From Chloroflexota bacterium (GTDB taxonomy: Bacteria; Chloroflexota; Anaerolineae; UBA4142; SHND01): 64,000 nucleotides of DNA. The notes below the pieces were generated by a model. The model was not told the DNA's origin, searched no databases, and was given only the letters and a program-made list of their open reading frames with translations. Below are positions 41,937 to 49,763 of this stretch, in pieces; the stretch's first letter is position 1, and every line of letters begins with the position of its first letter. The stretch spans positions 1 through 64,000 of the forward strand of contig SHND01000030.1 of NCBI GenBank assembly GCA_004295045.1, read 5' to 3'. The translations under genes were made by a program, and so were the position numbers.

Positions 41937-42878
41937 ATGAACAAAGATTCAAATCTGTTTCATGCCAAGCTCTCGCTCAACGCCGCGCCGCCATTTCGCT
42001 TAGATTTCACCGCCTGGGCATTACGCCGACGACAGAAAAACCTGATAGACCGATGGGACGGGAATACGTATCGGCGCATTGTTGTTTTCGAAAACGATCC
42101 AATCCAGCTCGCTGTCACGCAATTCGGGACGACTCGAGAGCCGAAACTCGTCATCGCCTTGCAGTCCGGAAAAGAAATTACCGCGCCGGTGCGAAAACAG
42201 GTCAAAGCACTCGTAACGCGGATGCTCGGGCTTGACGTTGACTTGCGCCCATTTTACGCTCTTGCGAAAAAGAATGAAATTCTCAAATCTTTGGCGGCAC
42301 AATTTCGCGGCGTAAAACCGCCGCGCTTTCCAATTGTTTTTGAAGCGTTGGTGAACGCCATTGCTTGCCAACAAATCACTCTCGATTTGGGCATTGCATT
42401 GCTGAACCGTTTGTCCGAAAGGTGTGGTTCGAGATTTGTTGATGGGGAGGCAACGTATTACGCGTTTCCGCGACCCGTTGATTTGGTGAATCTTTCCGAA
42501 GAGGAGTTCAAGAAACTGGGATATAGTTCTCAGAAAGCGCGCGCGATTCATGAACTCTCCGCGCGCGTTACTAACAATGAAATCGAACTAACGATGCTGG
42601 AGCAGATGACGAACGGCGAGGCGCTTGATTTTTTGCTTGCCCTGCGCGGGATTGGACGTTGGTCTGCCGAATATGCGCTGTTGAGAGGATTGGGAAGGTT
42701 GAATGTGTTTCCGGGAGACGATGTCGGCGCGCAAAATAATTTGCAGCGCCTCTTTGAATTGAATCTCAGACCCGATTACGAAAAGATTAGCAAACTTACC
42801 TCGCAATGGAGTCCGTATGAAGGGCTCGTTTATTTTCACTTACTATTAGACAAGCTGAAACAGAAGGGAGTTATATAA
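41937..42878 (+). CDS. HhH-GPD DNA glycosylase (AlkA/Ogg-like)
   Basis: 313 residues from ATG 41937 (TTG 41919 is in frame but lies in the palindrome). The C-terminal two thirds carry the helix-hairpin-helix motif LLALRGIGRWSAEYALLRGLG followed by FPGDDVG, whose second Asp is the catalytic residue, and no Fe-S Cys set. PPRFPIVFEALVNAIACQQIT is the lead-in typical of AlkA. It removes alkylated bases such as 3-methyladenine. The first 90 residues form the AlkA-N-like beta domain. No ribosome site was seen. It overlaps the next frame at 42875-42878. Confidence 0.88.
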   Translation: MNKDSNLFHAKLSLNAAPPFRLDFTAWALRRRQKNLIDRWDGNTYRRIVVFENDPIQLAVTQFGTTREPKLVIALQSGKEITAPVRKQVKALVTRMLGLDVDLRPFYALAKKNEILKSLAAQFRGVKPPRFPIVFEALVNAIACQQITLDLGIALLNRLSERCGSRFVDGEATYYAFPRPVDLVNLSEEEFKKLGYSSQKARAIHELSARVTNNEIELTMLEQMTNGEALDFLLALRGIGRWSAEYALLRGLGRLNVFPGDDVGAQNNLQRLFELNLRPDYEKISKLTSQWSPYEGLVYFHLLLDKLKQKGVI

Positions 42879-43399
42879 AAACAGTTTACACAGTCGGTCA
42901 CTCAACGAGAGAGATCAATGCTTTTATGCAGCTGCTTCAAGCATACGGCATCGAGACGCTTGTTGATGTGCGGAAGATTGCCAAATCCCGCCATAATCCT
43001 CAATACAACGAGGACGAATTGCGTACAAGTCTGGCGGCGCATAATATTTCCTATCTGCGCATGGAGGAACTGGGCGGATTACGTCATACCACCAAAGAAT
43101 CCATTAATACGGCATGGGAAAACCGATCTTTCCGCGCTTTTGCGGATTACATGCAAACTCCGCAATTCACAAACGCCATCGAAGAGCTGATCAAAGTCGC
43201 AGCCGAAACACAAACTGTAATCATGTGCGCGGAAGCTGTCCCGTGGCGCTGCCACCGTTCACTCATTGGGGATGCGCTCTTGATTCGAAATATATCCGTT
43301 GTTGATATTTTCAATGAGAAAAGCAGTCGCCCCCATAAACTGACCTCCTTTGCGCATGTGAAAGGAACGACCATCACCTATCCCGGCAATACGCAATAG
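42875..43399 (+). CDS. DUF488 protein with ATA in place of the expected start
   Basis: The conserved DUF488 beginning (KTVYTVGHSTREINAFMQ) is in frame from 42878, and the codon where family members have ATG is ATA at 42875-42877. It overlaps the glycosylase stop as ATATAA, with GGGAG 4 bp upstream. The first usable canonical start is ATG 42926, which would remove the GHSTR motif. The rest is normal: DVRKIAKSRHNPQYN, YLRMEELGG and the Cys motif CAEAVPWRCHRSLIGDAL. Full length would be about 174 residues. Function of the family is unknown. Either a rare ATA start, a recent start-loss mutation, or a sequencing error. Confidence 0.75.
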   Translation: MKTVYTVGHSTREINAFMQLLQAYGIETLVDVRKIAKSRHNPQYNEDELRTSLAAHNISYLRMEELGGLRHTTKESINTAWENRSFRAFADYMQTPQFTNAIEELIKVAAETQTVIMCAEAVPWRCHRSLIGDALLIRNISVVDIFNEKSSRPHKLTSFAHVKGTTITYPGNTQ

Positions 43400-43477
43400 T
43401 TTTATCGCGTTGAGTTTTTTTGTTTTGTTCAGGGCAATCCGCGTATTGCGCTTTGCCCGTGTAGTGGAGGAATTCTT

Positions 43478-44389
43478 ATGAACCGAGATTTTAGTGAAGC
43501 GCTTGACGCCGCCATTGCTCATGCATCAGTCATTCGCGCGTCCGCCAAAGGGTTACAGCGTATTCTAAACGCTGTTTTTCTCGATGGACCATTCCGCCCG
43601 CTCAAAAACTTTGCCAACGGAACGTGGCTGGAGCATCCTCTTCATCCGCTTCTCACAGACGTTCCCGTTGGCGCGTGGACGGTCACACTCCTGCTATACA
43701 TTGCGGCTCTCTTTTTTGGTGTGAATGGAATCGGTATCGCAATCGCACTCGCCATGGGCTTGGGCATCCTCGCCGCACTCGCCGCAATCGCGACAGGTTT
43801 CATGGACTGGATGGATGTAGACCCAACGGAACTTGCCGTCGGGTTCATTCATGCGCTTGTCAACATCACCGGAACGATTCTATTTATCATTGCCTGGATC
43901 ATGCTCTACACTTCTCAGTGGCAAGTGAGTATGGCGAATTTCATTCCGGCGTTAGTTGGTTATCTGGTGATGGCGCTGGGCGCGTATCTGGGAGGCGAAC
44001 TCGTCTTTCGTCTCGGCACCATGATCAATCGCAACGCCTATCGAAGCGGTCCCAAAGAGTTCACGCCCGTAGTTGAGTTTGACGATCTGCCGGAAAACAA
44101 ACCACAGCGTTTTGACGTCAAAGGTCAGCCCGTTTTACTGGTGCGGCGCGGACAGCGCGTCTATGCCATCGGCGCGGTGTGTTCGCATTATGGCGCGCCG
44201 CTCGAACAAGGAACTCTGCACGATTCCATCATCGAGTGCCCCTGGCACTATTCGCACTTTTCGCTGGAAGATGGCAGCGTAAAACGGGGACCGTCAACTG
44301 CGCCGTTGCCGCTCTATGATACAGATGTAAAAGATGGAAAAATCTGGGTAAAGGTAAATCGGGTGACGCAAGCCGTTTCGCCGCATTAG
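43478..44389 (+). CDS. DUF2231-Rieske fusion membrane protein
   Basis: 303 residues. Residues about 45-190 are the DUF2231 membrane domain with four helices (FANGTWLEHPLHPLLTDVPVG is the conserved entry with two His, LGILAALAAIATGFMDWMD). Residues about 205-300 are a Rieske 2Fe-2S domain: CSHYGAPLEQG and CPWHYSHFSLEDG provide the C-x-H and C-x2-H ligands. This fusion probably passes electrons at the membrane. DUF2231 often accompanies haem or Cu proteins. Start ATG 43478 with GTGGAGG. Physiological partner unknown. Confidence 0.9.
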   Translation: MNRDFSEALDAAIAHASVIRASAKGLQRILNAVFLDGPFRPLKNFANGTWLEHPLHPLLTDVPVGAWTVTLLLYIAALFFGVNGIGIAIALAMGLGILAALAAIATGFMDWMDVDPTELAVGFIHALVNITGTILFIIAWIMLYTSQWQVSMANFIPALVGYLVMALGAYLGGELVFRLGTMINRNAYRSGPKEFTPVVEFDDLPENKPQRFDVKGQPVLLVRRGQRVYAIGAVCSHYGAPLEQGTLHDSIIECPWHYSHFSLEDGSVKRGPSTAPLPLYDTDVKDGKIWVKVNRVTQAVSPH

Positions 44390-44421
44390 CGCGGATTCCC
44401 GATTCATAAGTGGGCGCAAGC

Positions 44422-44449
44422 CCTTTCGGATTTCCGGAAACCCGAAAGG
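44422..44449. terminator. Perfect palindromic hairpin between convergent genes
   Basis: CCTTTCGG (44422-44429) pairs with CCGAAAGG (44442-44449) around the palindrome TTTCCGGAAA. There is no T-tract, so it could act on both strands as a weak terminator or processing stem. A second hairpin GCGAT-T6-ATCGC (44512-44527) overlaps the end of the minus-strand cupin gene. Confidence 0.55.
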
Positions 44450-44520
44450 ACTGTTCGCCAATCAAAGTAGAATCCCGACGAGGCGAAGGTCGAGCGAAAG
44501 TAGAGGATGTAGCGATTTTT

Positions 44521-44907
44521 TTATCGCGGCGCGCCGCCGAATCTTTTTTCAAACGCGCGCTGCAACGCGCGGCGGGCGTAGACGCGTTGATGAATCGTCG
44601 CGCGAATCAACCAGCGTCCGTCGCTGTTATTTTCAAAACCGTGCTCTACGCCTGCGGGGACAAAAATCACACTGCCTGCCGGTGCCTCCACCGCTTCGCC
44701 GTCAAGCCAAATGATGCCCGTGCCTTCCAATACGTCAAACACCTCGTGCTCGTGTTCGTGGGAATGGCGCGGCAAGATTTGACCGGGCAGGAAACCGAGC
44801 AGGCAGCCGGAAAAATCTTCGTGCTGAAAGAGCGGCACATTCGTCAATGGCAGTTCATCATACCGCGCCACAATTGGTGAACTTATGACTTGCGCGCGAG
44901 GATTCAT
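44521..44907 (-). CDS. Cupin-domain protein (stress island, first copy)
   Basis: 128 residues, one cupin barrel: PGQILPRHSHEHEHEVFDVLEG carries the metal-binding H-x-H and Glu cluster, and PAGSVIFVPAGVEHGF carries the third His. The arrangement fits a metal-dependent sugar or quercetinase-like cupin, but no substrate is evident. ATG at 44905-44907 with GGAG 8 bp upstream (minus strand). It is the last of a minus-strand run of cupin and hemerythrin genes. Confidence 0.85.
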   Translation of the reverse strand: MNPRAQVISSPIVARYDELPLTNVPLFQHEDFSGCLLGFLPGQILPRHSHEHEHEVFDVLEGTGIIWLDGEAVEAPAGSVIFVPAGVEHGFENNSDGRWLIRATIHQRVYARRALQRAFEKRFGGAPR

Positions 44908-44943
44908 GTGATAAGTCTCCGAATGATGAAATCGAGAGCGGGG

Positions 44944-45309
44944 TTAAACTTCGCCCCGCCCGATTTCGCCTCCGACCTTGTCTGAAACATTTCCCGGTGC
45001 GCCGTGCAAGAATCCAACAAACACCAGGCGCTCATTCTCTGCGCGCACGCGATGGTTTTCATCTGTCTCAAACACTAACAAAGTGTTCGGACCAAAGCGC
45101 TCTTCTTTGCCATCTGCGCCGCTGAACCAGCCGTGCCCTTGCAAGATGACAACGTAAAACGGCGACTCGGGTACTCGATGGTCATGAACGATTTGATGCG
45201 GTTCGAGCGTCCAAACGATCGCGCGCCCTTCTTTGTCCACGTACAATGCCGCCGCATGTGGTTTGTCTTTGTCAAAGACGAGTTGTTCTAATAATGGTGC
45301 TGCTTTCAC
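44944..45309 (-). CDS. Cupin-like protein (second copy)
   Basis: 121 residues from GTG (complement of 45307-45309), preferred over TTG 45312 because AAGGAGG lies 6 bp upstream of it. Cupin strands are visible: PHQIVHDHRVPESPFYVVILQG (His residues in the first motif), LLVFETDENHRV (second motif). The middle WFSGADGKEERFGP is a typical turn. One of the usual motif-1 ligands is not clear, so metal binding is uncertain. It lies 9 bp after the hemerythrin-DUF2249 gene, presumably the same transcript. Confidence 0.75.
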   Translation of the reverse strand: MKAAPLLEQLVFDKDKPHAAALYVDKEGRAIVWTLEPHQIVHDHRVPESPFYVVILQGHGWFSGADGKEERFGPNTLLVFETDENHRVRAENERLVFVGFLHGAPGNVSDKVGGEIGRGEV

Positions 45310-45320
45310 CAAAAACCTCC

Positions 45321-46037
45321 TTAATTATGCTTTGATGCTTTGCCGACGCGCACACGCCAAACCTGAGGACCTTGTTCGAAATATTCCCATGTAAACTCGC
45401 CCGCGCGCTCTGCCGAAAATTGATAGTACAGCGGTTTGGGATCGTGGTCATTCACTAACTCGAACGCCTCGCCGGGTCCCAGTCCTTCAAACGTTTGAAA
45501 AATGAGCATATGACGCTGCGGCGGAGGAATCACACGCACGTCAATTCGCTGCGTGGTTGAAGGGTCGTGGTCGCCGTGCATCGCGTTCAATACGCGCTGC
45601 TGCGCCTCATCCGACACGTACTGTTCAAAAAGTGGGAGATAAACCTCTTCTTCTTTGGCGAGATGCACTTGAAAAAGCGCGTTTAGCTCCAGTCCCAATC
45701 TGCCCAGTTTGGCGCGGAGCTCGGTTTGTTTATCGGGCGCGGTGTGGGCAAGTTCATCCGCCGCTGCTTCAATCTGCGTGACATAGTCCTGAATGTATTC
45801 ATGGTCCACACGCATGGTTGCAGTTGGCTTGCCATGCGCGCGCACCAAATCATCCACCAGTGGATACAGCTGCGCTTCTTCGCCTGCGGCGTGCGGAACG
45901 AGGTCATTCTTGAGGAACGCGGCGAACGCCTGCGCGTCGGCAGTCTTTTCCCCTTGCGCGAAACTTGCCGCATAATTCGATAATTGATTCGATAACTCGC
46001 GGTGATGGTCCCGAAATGCTTGTGTAACTTTACTCAT
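45321..46037 (-). CDS. Hemerythrin-like HHE protein with DUF2249 domain
   Basis: 238 residues from ATG (complement of 46035-46037, GGAGG upstream). Residues about 5-155 are a four-helix HHE domain with metal-binding positions in FRDHHRELS, LVPHAAGEEAQLYPLV, MRVDHEYI and LFQVHLAKEEEVYLPLF. Residues about 165-235 are DUF2249 (IDVRVIPPPQRHMLIFQTFEGL, FELVNDHDPKPLYYQF). Such fusions bind O2 or NO at a di-iron centre and are found with nitrosative stress genes (Ric-like, NnrS). A 345-bp stretch upstream (46038-46382) holds its probable control region; TATACT occurs there on the minus strand. Confidence 0.88.
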   Translation of the reverse strand: MSKVTQAFRDHHRELSNQLSNYAASFAQGEKTADAQAFAAFLKNDLVPHAAGEEAQLYPLVDDLVRAHGKPTATMRVDHEYIQDYVTQIEAAADELAHTAPDKQTELRAKLGRLGLELNALFQVHLAKEEEVYLPLFEQYVSDEAQQRVLNAMHGDHDPSTTQRIDVRVIPPPQRHMLIFQTFEGLGPGEAFELVNDHDPKPLYYQFSAERAGEFTWEYFEQGPQVWRVRVGKASKHN

Positions 46038-46382
46038 TTTGATTCCTCCGCCGGCGCGGTCGGTTTTTTCCGCCGCGCGGTCCTGAATAGTCAAGCCAAC
46101 TCTCTGAAAACCGTTCACGGTCAAGCGGGTAGTTTGTGATTGCTACAGCGACGGCTTTGAATGCGCCCTTGCTACAGCCAGCGCGCGTCATCCGATGTTG
46201 CACAAATGTGACAACTACTCGGGCTGGCACGCGTGCATTTCCGCGACAGACGCATTCATCAGCGAGTTGGCACCCAATAAAATTTTTGTATTTGCCACCA
46301 GTATAGTGGCAGAACTCGCGTTTGTCTTTGCTAAAGTGCAAAGAGACACACTCAAATCAAAGCCAATTGAGTTGACAACCAA

Positions 46383-47681
46383 TCATTCTTTGATCTCGTG
46401 CAAACTCGACTCGAACTCGTGCGGCTGCGGAGGAGGATTCGCTAAAATTAAACGCACGCCGCGTTCAAAGAAAAAGTAATCCCACGCCCAGCTGATTAAC
46501 ACGATCAGGCGATTGCGCATGCTCATCAGATTGTAAATATGAATGGTAAGCCAAATCAACCAGGCAAAGAATCCTGTGAACGCATGTCCCCAAATATCCG
46601 CCACCGCAGCGTTGCGCCCGATAGTCGCCAATGTTCCGCGGTCATGATACACAAACGGCAGCTGTGACTGATTGCGAAGCTCTCGTGTGATATTTTGCGC
46701 GGCGGCTGTCCCCGCCTGCATTGCGACCGGCGCCAACATCGGCAGGCGCTCTCCATTCTGTTCCAGCCGTGCCAAATCGCCAATTACGTAAATGTGCGGA
46801 TAGTTCGGCACTTGAAGCGTTGGCAGCACGGCAATCTGTCCATTTTTTGTTGTAGGCAGACCCCACTCCGAGTCTGCTGCACCTTGTACGCCCGCAGTCC
46901 AAATGACAGTTCCGCTCGGAATCGTCGTGCCGTCTTGCAACTGCACCGCGTCGCTCGAAATCTTGCTCACTGCCGCGCCCAAGTGCACTTGCACGCCCAT
47001 CTTTTTGAGCCGCTTGAACGCATAATCACCAAGCTTTGTCGGCAGCGTATTGAGCAAGTGATCTATTGCTTCTAACAAAACGATGCGCACCTCGCGCAAA
47101 TCAAGCGCGTAATAATCTTGGTAGAGCGGACCGTGAATGAGCTCGGAGAGTGCGCCCGCGAATTCGACGCCCGTCGGACCTCCACCGACGATGACAAAGG
47201 TGAGAATTTGTTCGCGCTTGTGCGCGTCTGATTCATGCGCGGCGGATTCGAAACACGAAAGAATGTGATTGCGGAGCGCGTTCGCGTCCGCGATGGTTTT
47301 CAACGGATACGCGTGTTCTCCCGCTCCGATGATCCCAAAAAAATGTGCGATGCTGCCGACCGCGAGGACCAGAAAATCGTACGGGATTTCGCCCACTGTC
47401 GTTTGCACGATAGATGCCTCCGGCTTGATCGCTTCGACCTGTGCCATCAAAAAGTGTACATTCGGCATGTGCCGCAGCAGGCTTCGGATGGGGAACGCAA
47501 TATCGGAGGCAGATAATTCAGATGCGGCGACCTGATAGAGCAGTGGCAGAAAGGTGTGATAATTATTGCGGTCAATGAGGATTACGTCGGCGCCTGATCG
47601 CGCCAAGCCGCGCGCTGCCCACAAGCCGCCAAAGCCCGCGCCGACAATCACGACGCGCGGGCGAGCTGTAACTTGTGTCAT
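46383..47681 (-). CDS. ndh: Type II NADH dehydrogenase (NDH-2)
   Basis: 432 residues from ATG (complement of 47679-47681; GAGG about 10 bp upstream); TTG 47690 is too close to the ribosome site. FAD loop VVIVGAGFGGLWAARGLA, substrate segment FLPLLYQVAAS, NADH loop FVIVGGGPTGVEFAGALSEL, and the quinone-side AQNITREL are the NDH-2 order. C-terminal about 45 residues are hydrophobic and basic (LTIHIYNLMSMRNRLIVLI), anchoring the enzyme at the membrane. It transfers NADH electrons to quinone without pumping protons, thus running in parallel with complex I. Confidence 0.93.
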   Translation of the reverse strand: MTQVTARPRVVIVGAGFGGLWAARGLARSGADVILIDRNNYHTFLPLLYQVAASELSASDIAFPIRSLLRHMPNVHFLMAQVEAIKPEASIVQTTVGEIPYDFLVLAVGSIAHFFGIIGAGEHAYPLKTIADANALRNHILSCFESAAHESDAHKREQILTFVIVGGGPTGVEFAGALSELIHGPLYQDYYALDLREVRIVLLEAIDHLLNTLPTKLGDYAFKRLKKMGVQVHLGAAVSKISSDAVQLQDGTTIPSGTVIWTAGVQGAADSEWGLPTTKNGQIAVLPTLQVPNYPHIYVIGDLARLEQNGERLPMLAPVAMQAGTAAAQNITRELRNQSQLPFVYHDRGTLATIGRNAAVADIWGHAFTGFFAWLIWLTIHIYNLMSMRNRLIVLISWAWDYFFFERGVRLILANPPPQPHEFESSLHEIKE

Positions 47682-47702
47682 TTTTTTCAAACCTCACATC
47701 AA

Positions 47703-47762
47703 AGTAGGGGCGAAGCATTCGCGGCGAGGTTTGCGTACGTGTCGTACCGTTTTACCCCTACT
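47703..47762. repeat. 60-bp element with AGTAGGGG/CCCCTACT ends
   Basis: AGTAGGGG (47703-47710) and CCCCTACT (47755-47762) are exact inverted ends; the first is followed by CGAAGCATTCGCGGCG. It resembles small interspersed palindromes in related genomes and shares GAAGCATTCGC with 41859-41871. It lies between NDH-2 and DUF488 on the minus-strand run. Confidence 0.6.
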
Positions 47763-47770
47763 CTAACAAA

Positions 47771-48124
47771 TTATTGTCCCAGTTTCTTGTCGAGATATGC
47801 TTTGAGCGCGATGGCGTTATTGTGTTCGGTATCACGCGCGCTGTAAAGCAAAGTCACGTTGCCGCGTCGCGCGGCTTGCAGAATCGGCGTCCATCCTTCC
47901 GCGTTTTTGTCCAGCTCGGCAACGTACTTGCGCTTGAAAGCGCTCCACTTGCTTGGATCGTGCGCGAACCATTGGCGCAGTTCCGTGCTGGGCGCGACCT
48001 CTTTTAACCATGCTTTCGCATCGAGTTCCTCTTTTTTGATCCCACGGGGCCAAAGTCGCTCCACCAAAAATCGAGTGCCATCGCCGCGTGCCGGTGGCTC
48101 GTACACGCGTTTGATTTGAATCAT
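47771..48124 (-). CDS. DUF488 family protein (YeaO-like)
   Basis: 117 residues from ATG (complement of 48122-48124; GGGGAG 6 bp upstream). The YeaO-type DUF488 pattern is complete: IQIKRVYEPP, RFLVERLWPRGIKKEEL, WLKEVAPSTELRQWFAHDPSKW and VTLLYSARDTEHNNAIAL. It is a second DUF488 gene besides the one at 42875 but of another subgroup, without the GHSTR motif. It overlaps the cupin upstream by 4 bp (ATGA on the minus strand). Function unknown; the family often sits in stress or denitrification islands. Confidence 0.88.
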   Translation of the reverse strand: MIQIKRVYEPPARGDGTRFLVERLWPRGIKKEELDAKAWLKEVAPSTELRQWFAHDPSKWSAFKRKYVAELDKNAEGWTPILQAARRGNVTLLYSARDTEHNNAIALKAYLDKKLGQ

Positions 48125-48489
48125 TTCCACTCCCCTTTCGCGAGTCCTGCCATCACCTGCGTGTGATCAGCATCGCTTGGCGGTGGTGTGACAACGTGCA
48201 TCAAGATGAGGCGCGTTTCGGCTTTGATTCCGCGCGTCTCGCCGGCGGGTATGAACGCCAGCGTGCCCGGTACGATTCGATGCTCGTGCCCATCGGCAAC
48301 GAGTGTGCCCTCACCCTCCAACACAAGCAGCGTCAAATCAACGCCCGGCTGGTGTACCGGAATAAACTGCCCGGGCTCGAAACACGCCTCGATGACTTTG
48401 ACGCGCTCGTTCAGCGCGATCACTACCGGATTGAATTTTTCCGGGCGAAACGCCGCCGTTTGCTTGTACGACTCTACAAAGATTGCCAT
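48121..48489 (-). CDS. Cupin-domain protein (third copy)
   Basis: 122 residues from ATG (complement of 48487-48489); an in-frame ATG at 48507 would add six residues. Cupin motifs are PGQFIPVHQPGVDLTLLVLEGEG and IVPGTLAFIPAGETRGI. The first motif keeps only one clear His and the second lacks His, so it may be a non-metal ligand-binding cupin. Stop overlaps the start of DUF488, so they are cotranslated. Upstream 48490-48550 contains only a short gap to the hemerythrin gene. Confidence 0.8.
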   Translation of the reverse strand: MAIFVESYKQTAAFRPEKFNPVVIALNERVKVIEACFEPGQFIPVHQPGVDLTLLVLEGEGTLVADGHEHRIVPGTLAFIPAGETRGIKAETRLILMHVVTPPPSDADHTQVMAGLAKGEWK

Positions 48490-48550
48490 TATGTTTTGCT
48501 CCTCCATTCGAATGACTGTGAATCCGCGATTTCACTTGTGCGGCTCATGG

Positions 48551-49018
48551 CTATGTTGCTTGATGCGCGAGCTCTTCAAAAGATGGCTCTGGGCGCGCGA
48601 GTTCTTGCGCTGTAAGCAATTGCTCTGCCAGCGGAAACACCTCTTGTTCTTCGCGAACAAAATGCGCTTCGGTCATTTCCAGAATCGTCCACATTCTGCT
48701 GACAGGGTCTGACGCCGTTTCAATTTCCTCAAAGAGGTCGCGCACTTCTTGATGCACCAGCTCCATCATGTCAACCAAATGGCGCGCGGCAGGTGACCGC
48801 GAAGAGAGCATGTTGAATAATTCTTGCTCTTCGCGCCGCGCATGGGTATCGAGCGCGACAGAGATGACGTGTGCGCGCTCTTGCATTGCCCTGATAGAAA
48901 TGCCCGACATGATCCAGTCGCTCATCGCCTCCATCATTTCGCGCAACATGCGATGCTCGACGAGCAAAATCGAAACAATGGTCAGCTCAGTCCTGATTTC
49001 TTTGATTTGTTCCGACAT
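48551..49018 (-). CDS. Hemerythrin HHE domain protein
   Basis: 155 residues from ATG (complement of 49016-49018). A single four-helix hemerythrin-like domain: SILLVEHRMLREMMEAM, DTHARREEQELFNML, VHQEVRDLFEEIE and EAHFVREEQEVFPLAEQLL carry the usual His/Glu ligands. Likely O2/NO sensor or iron store. AGGGTAAT precedes it. It begins 6 bp downstream (in transcript direction) of the AhpD-like gene, so the two are an operon. Confidence 0.9.
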   Translation of the reverse strand: MSEQIKEIRTELTIVSILLVEHRMLREMMEAMSDWIMSGISIRAMQERAHVISVALDTHARREEQELFNMLSSRSPAARHLVDMMELVHQEVRDLFEEIETASDPVSRMWTILEMTEAHFVREEQEVFPLAEQLLTAQELARPEPSFEELAHQAT

Positions 49019-49024
49019 TTGCAA

Positions 49025-49492
49025 TTACCCTTTTTTCTGTCGCGCGGGTTGATACGTTCCGGGGACGGTGCGAAATGCAATGGCGAGGCGGTTCCAACCG
49101 TTGATCGCCACAATCGCAAGCGTCAGGTCAACCAACTCTTTTTCCGTAAAACATTTGCGCGCAAGTTCGTACGCGTCGTCCGGGATATGCGTCTCACTGA
49201 CGAGCGTAACTGTCTCTGTCCACTCGAGCGCCGCGCGTTCGCGTTCGGAAAAGAATGGCGTTTCGCGCCACGCGCTGAGCGCAAACAAACGCTGCGCGCT
49301 TTCGCCCAAAACTTGCGCGTCTTTGGTGTGCATGTCAAGACAATAGGCGCACCCGTTGAGCTGTGACGCGCGTGTCTTGACCAGCTCTAACAGACGCGGC
49401 TCCAAGCCGCTGTGACCGGTGTACGCGCCAAGCTCGCTCATTGCCTTGACCACGCCCGGCGCAACTTGGGAATAATTCAATCTCGGTTCCAA
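49025..49492 (-). CDS. Carboxymuconolactone decarboxylase / AhpD-like peroxidase
   Basis: 155 residues from TTG (complement of 49490-49492), chosen because GGAGGTG at 49499-49505 lies 6 bp upstream and MEPRLNYSQVAPGVVKAM is the standard family start. C-x2-C in QLNGCAYCLDMHTKDA is the redox-active pair of AhpD-type alkylhydroperoxidases; the His following completes the proton relay. The C-terminal VAINGWNRLAIAFR is typical. It reduces peroxides using thiol donors. First gene of the minus-strand stress operon. Confidence 0.92.
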   Translation of the reverse strand: MEPRLNYSQVAPGVVKAMSELGAYTGHSGLEPRLLELVKTRASQLNGCAYCLDMHTKDAQVLGESAQRLFALSAWRETPFFSERERAALEWTETVTLVSETHIPDDAYELARKCFTEKELVDLTLAIVAINGWNRLAIAFRTVPGTYQPARQKKG

Positions 49493-49539
49493 CTCGTTCA
49501 CCTCCAACTCTGTCTTATTTATTCACGTTACTCAGCAAT

Positions 49540-49634
49540 TGTCATTTCGAGCCGTGCCCTCAATTCTTCGGGACATGCTTTGCGAGAAATCTCAATGGGG
49601 AAAACCGAGATTTCTCACTCTGCTCGAGATGACA
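49540..49634. repeat. 95-bp palindromic interspersed element
   Basis: TGTCATTTCGAGC (49540-49552) and GCTCGAGATGACA (49622-49634) are inverted ends with one mismatch; an inner perfect pair GAGAAATCTC / GAGATTTCTC (about 49583-49617) forms a stem. The outline is that of widely dispersed bacterial repeats with TGTCATTTCGAGC ends. It lies between the divergently transcribed stress operon and rarA. Confidence 0.75.
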
Positions 49635-49726
49635 TGCGTAACATGAGGTTCCAACACTCCCATTCTATGGTAAAGCGAACGTTTTGTCTTTGCGCGAACG
49701 CAAATTGCGAGCCAAATAATATTTTT

Positions 49727-49754
49727 TTGCCCACCTTCTCCGCTGTGCTAGAAT
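49727..49754 (+). promoter_or_regulatory. Promoter of rarA, close to start codon
   Basis: TTGCCC (49727-49732), 16 bp, TAGAAT (49749-49754). ATG at 49764 is 9 bp downstream of the -10 box, so the mRNA would be nearly leaderless. No ribosome site is seen before the ATG. Confidence 0.55.
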
Positions 49755-49763
49755 GGTTGTCGC

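Noticed and set aside
46190..46215. FNR/Dnr-like operator TTGCACAAATGTGACAA upstream of hemerythrin
   Set aside because: The two halves are not a proper inverted repeat (only TTG/CAA match); a regulator site cannot be supported.
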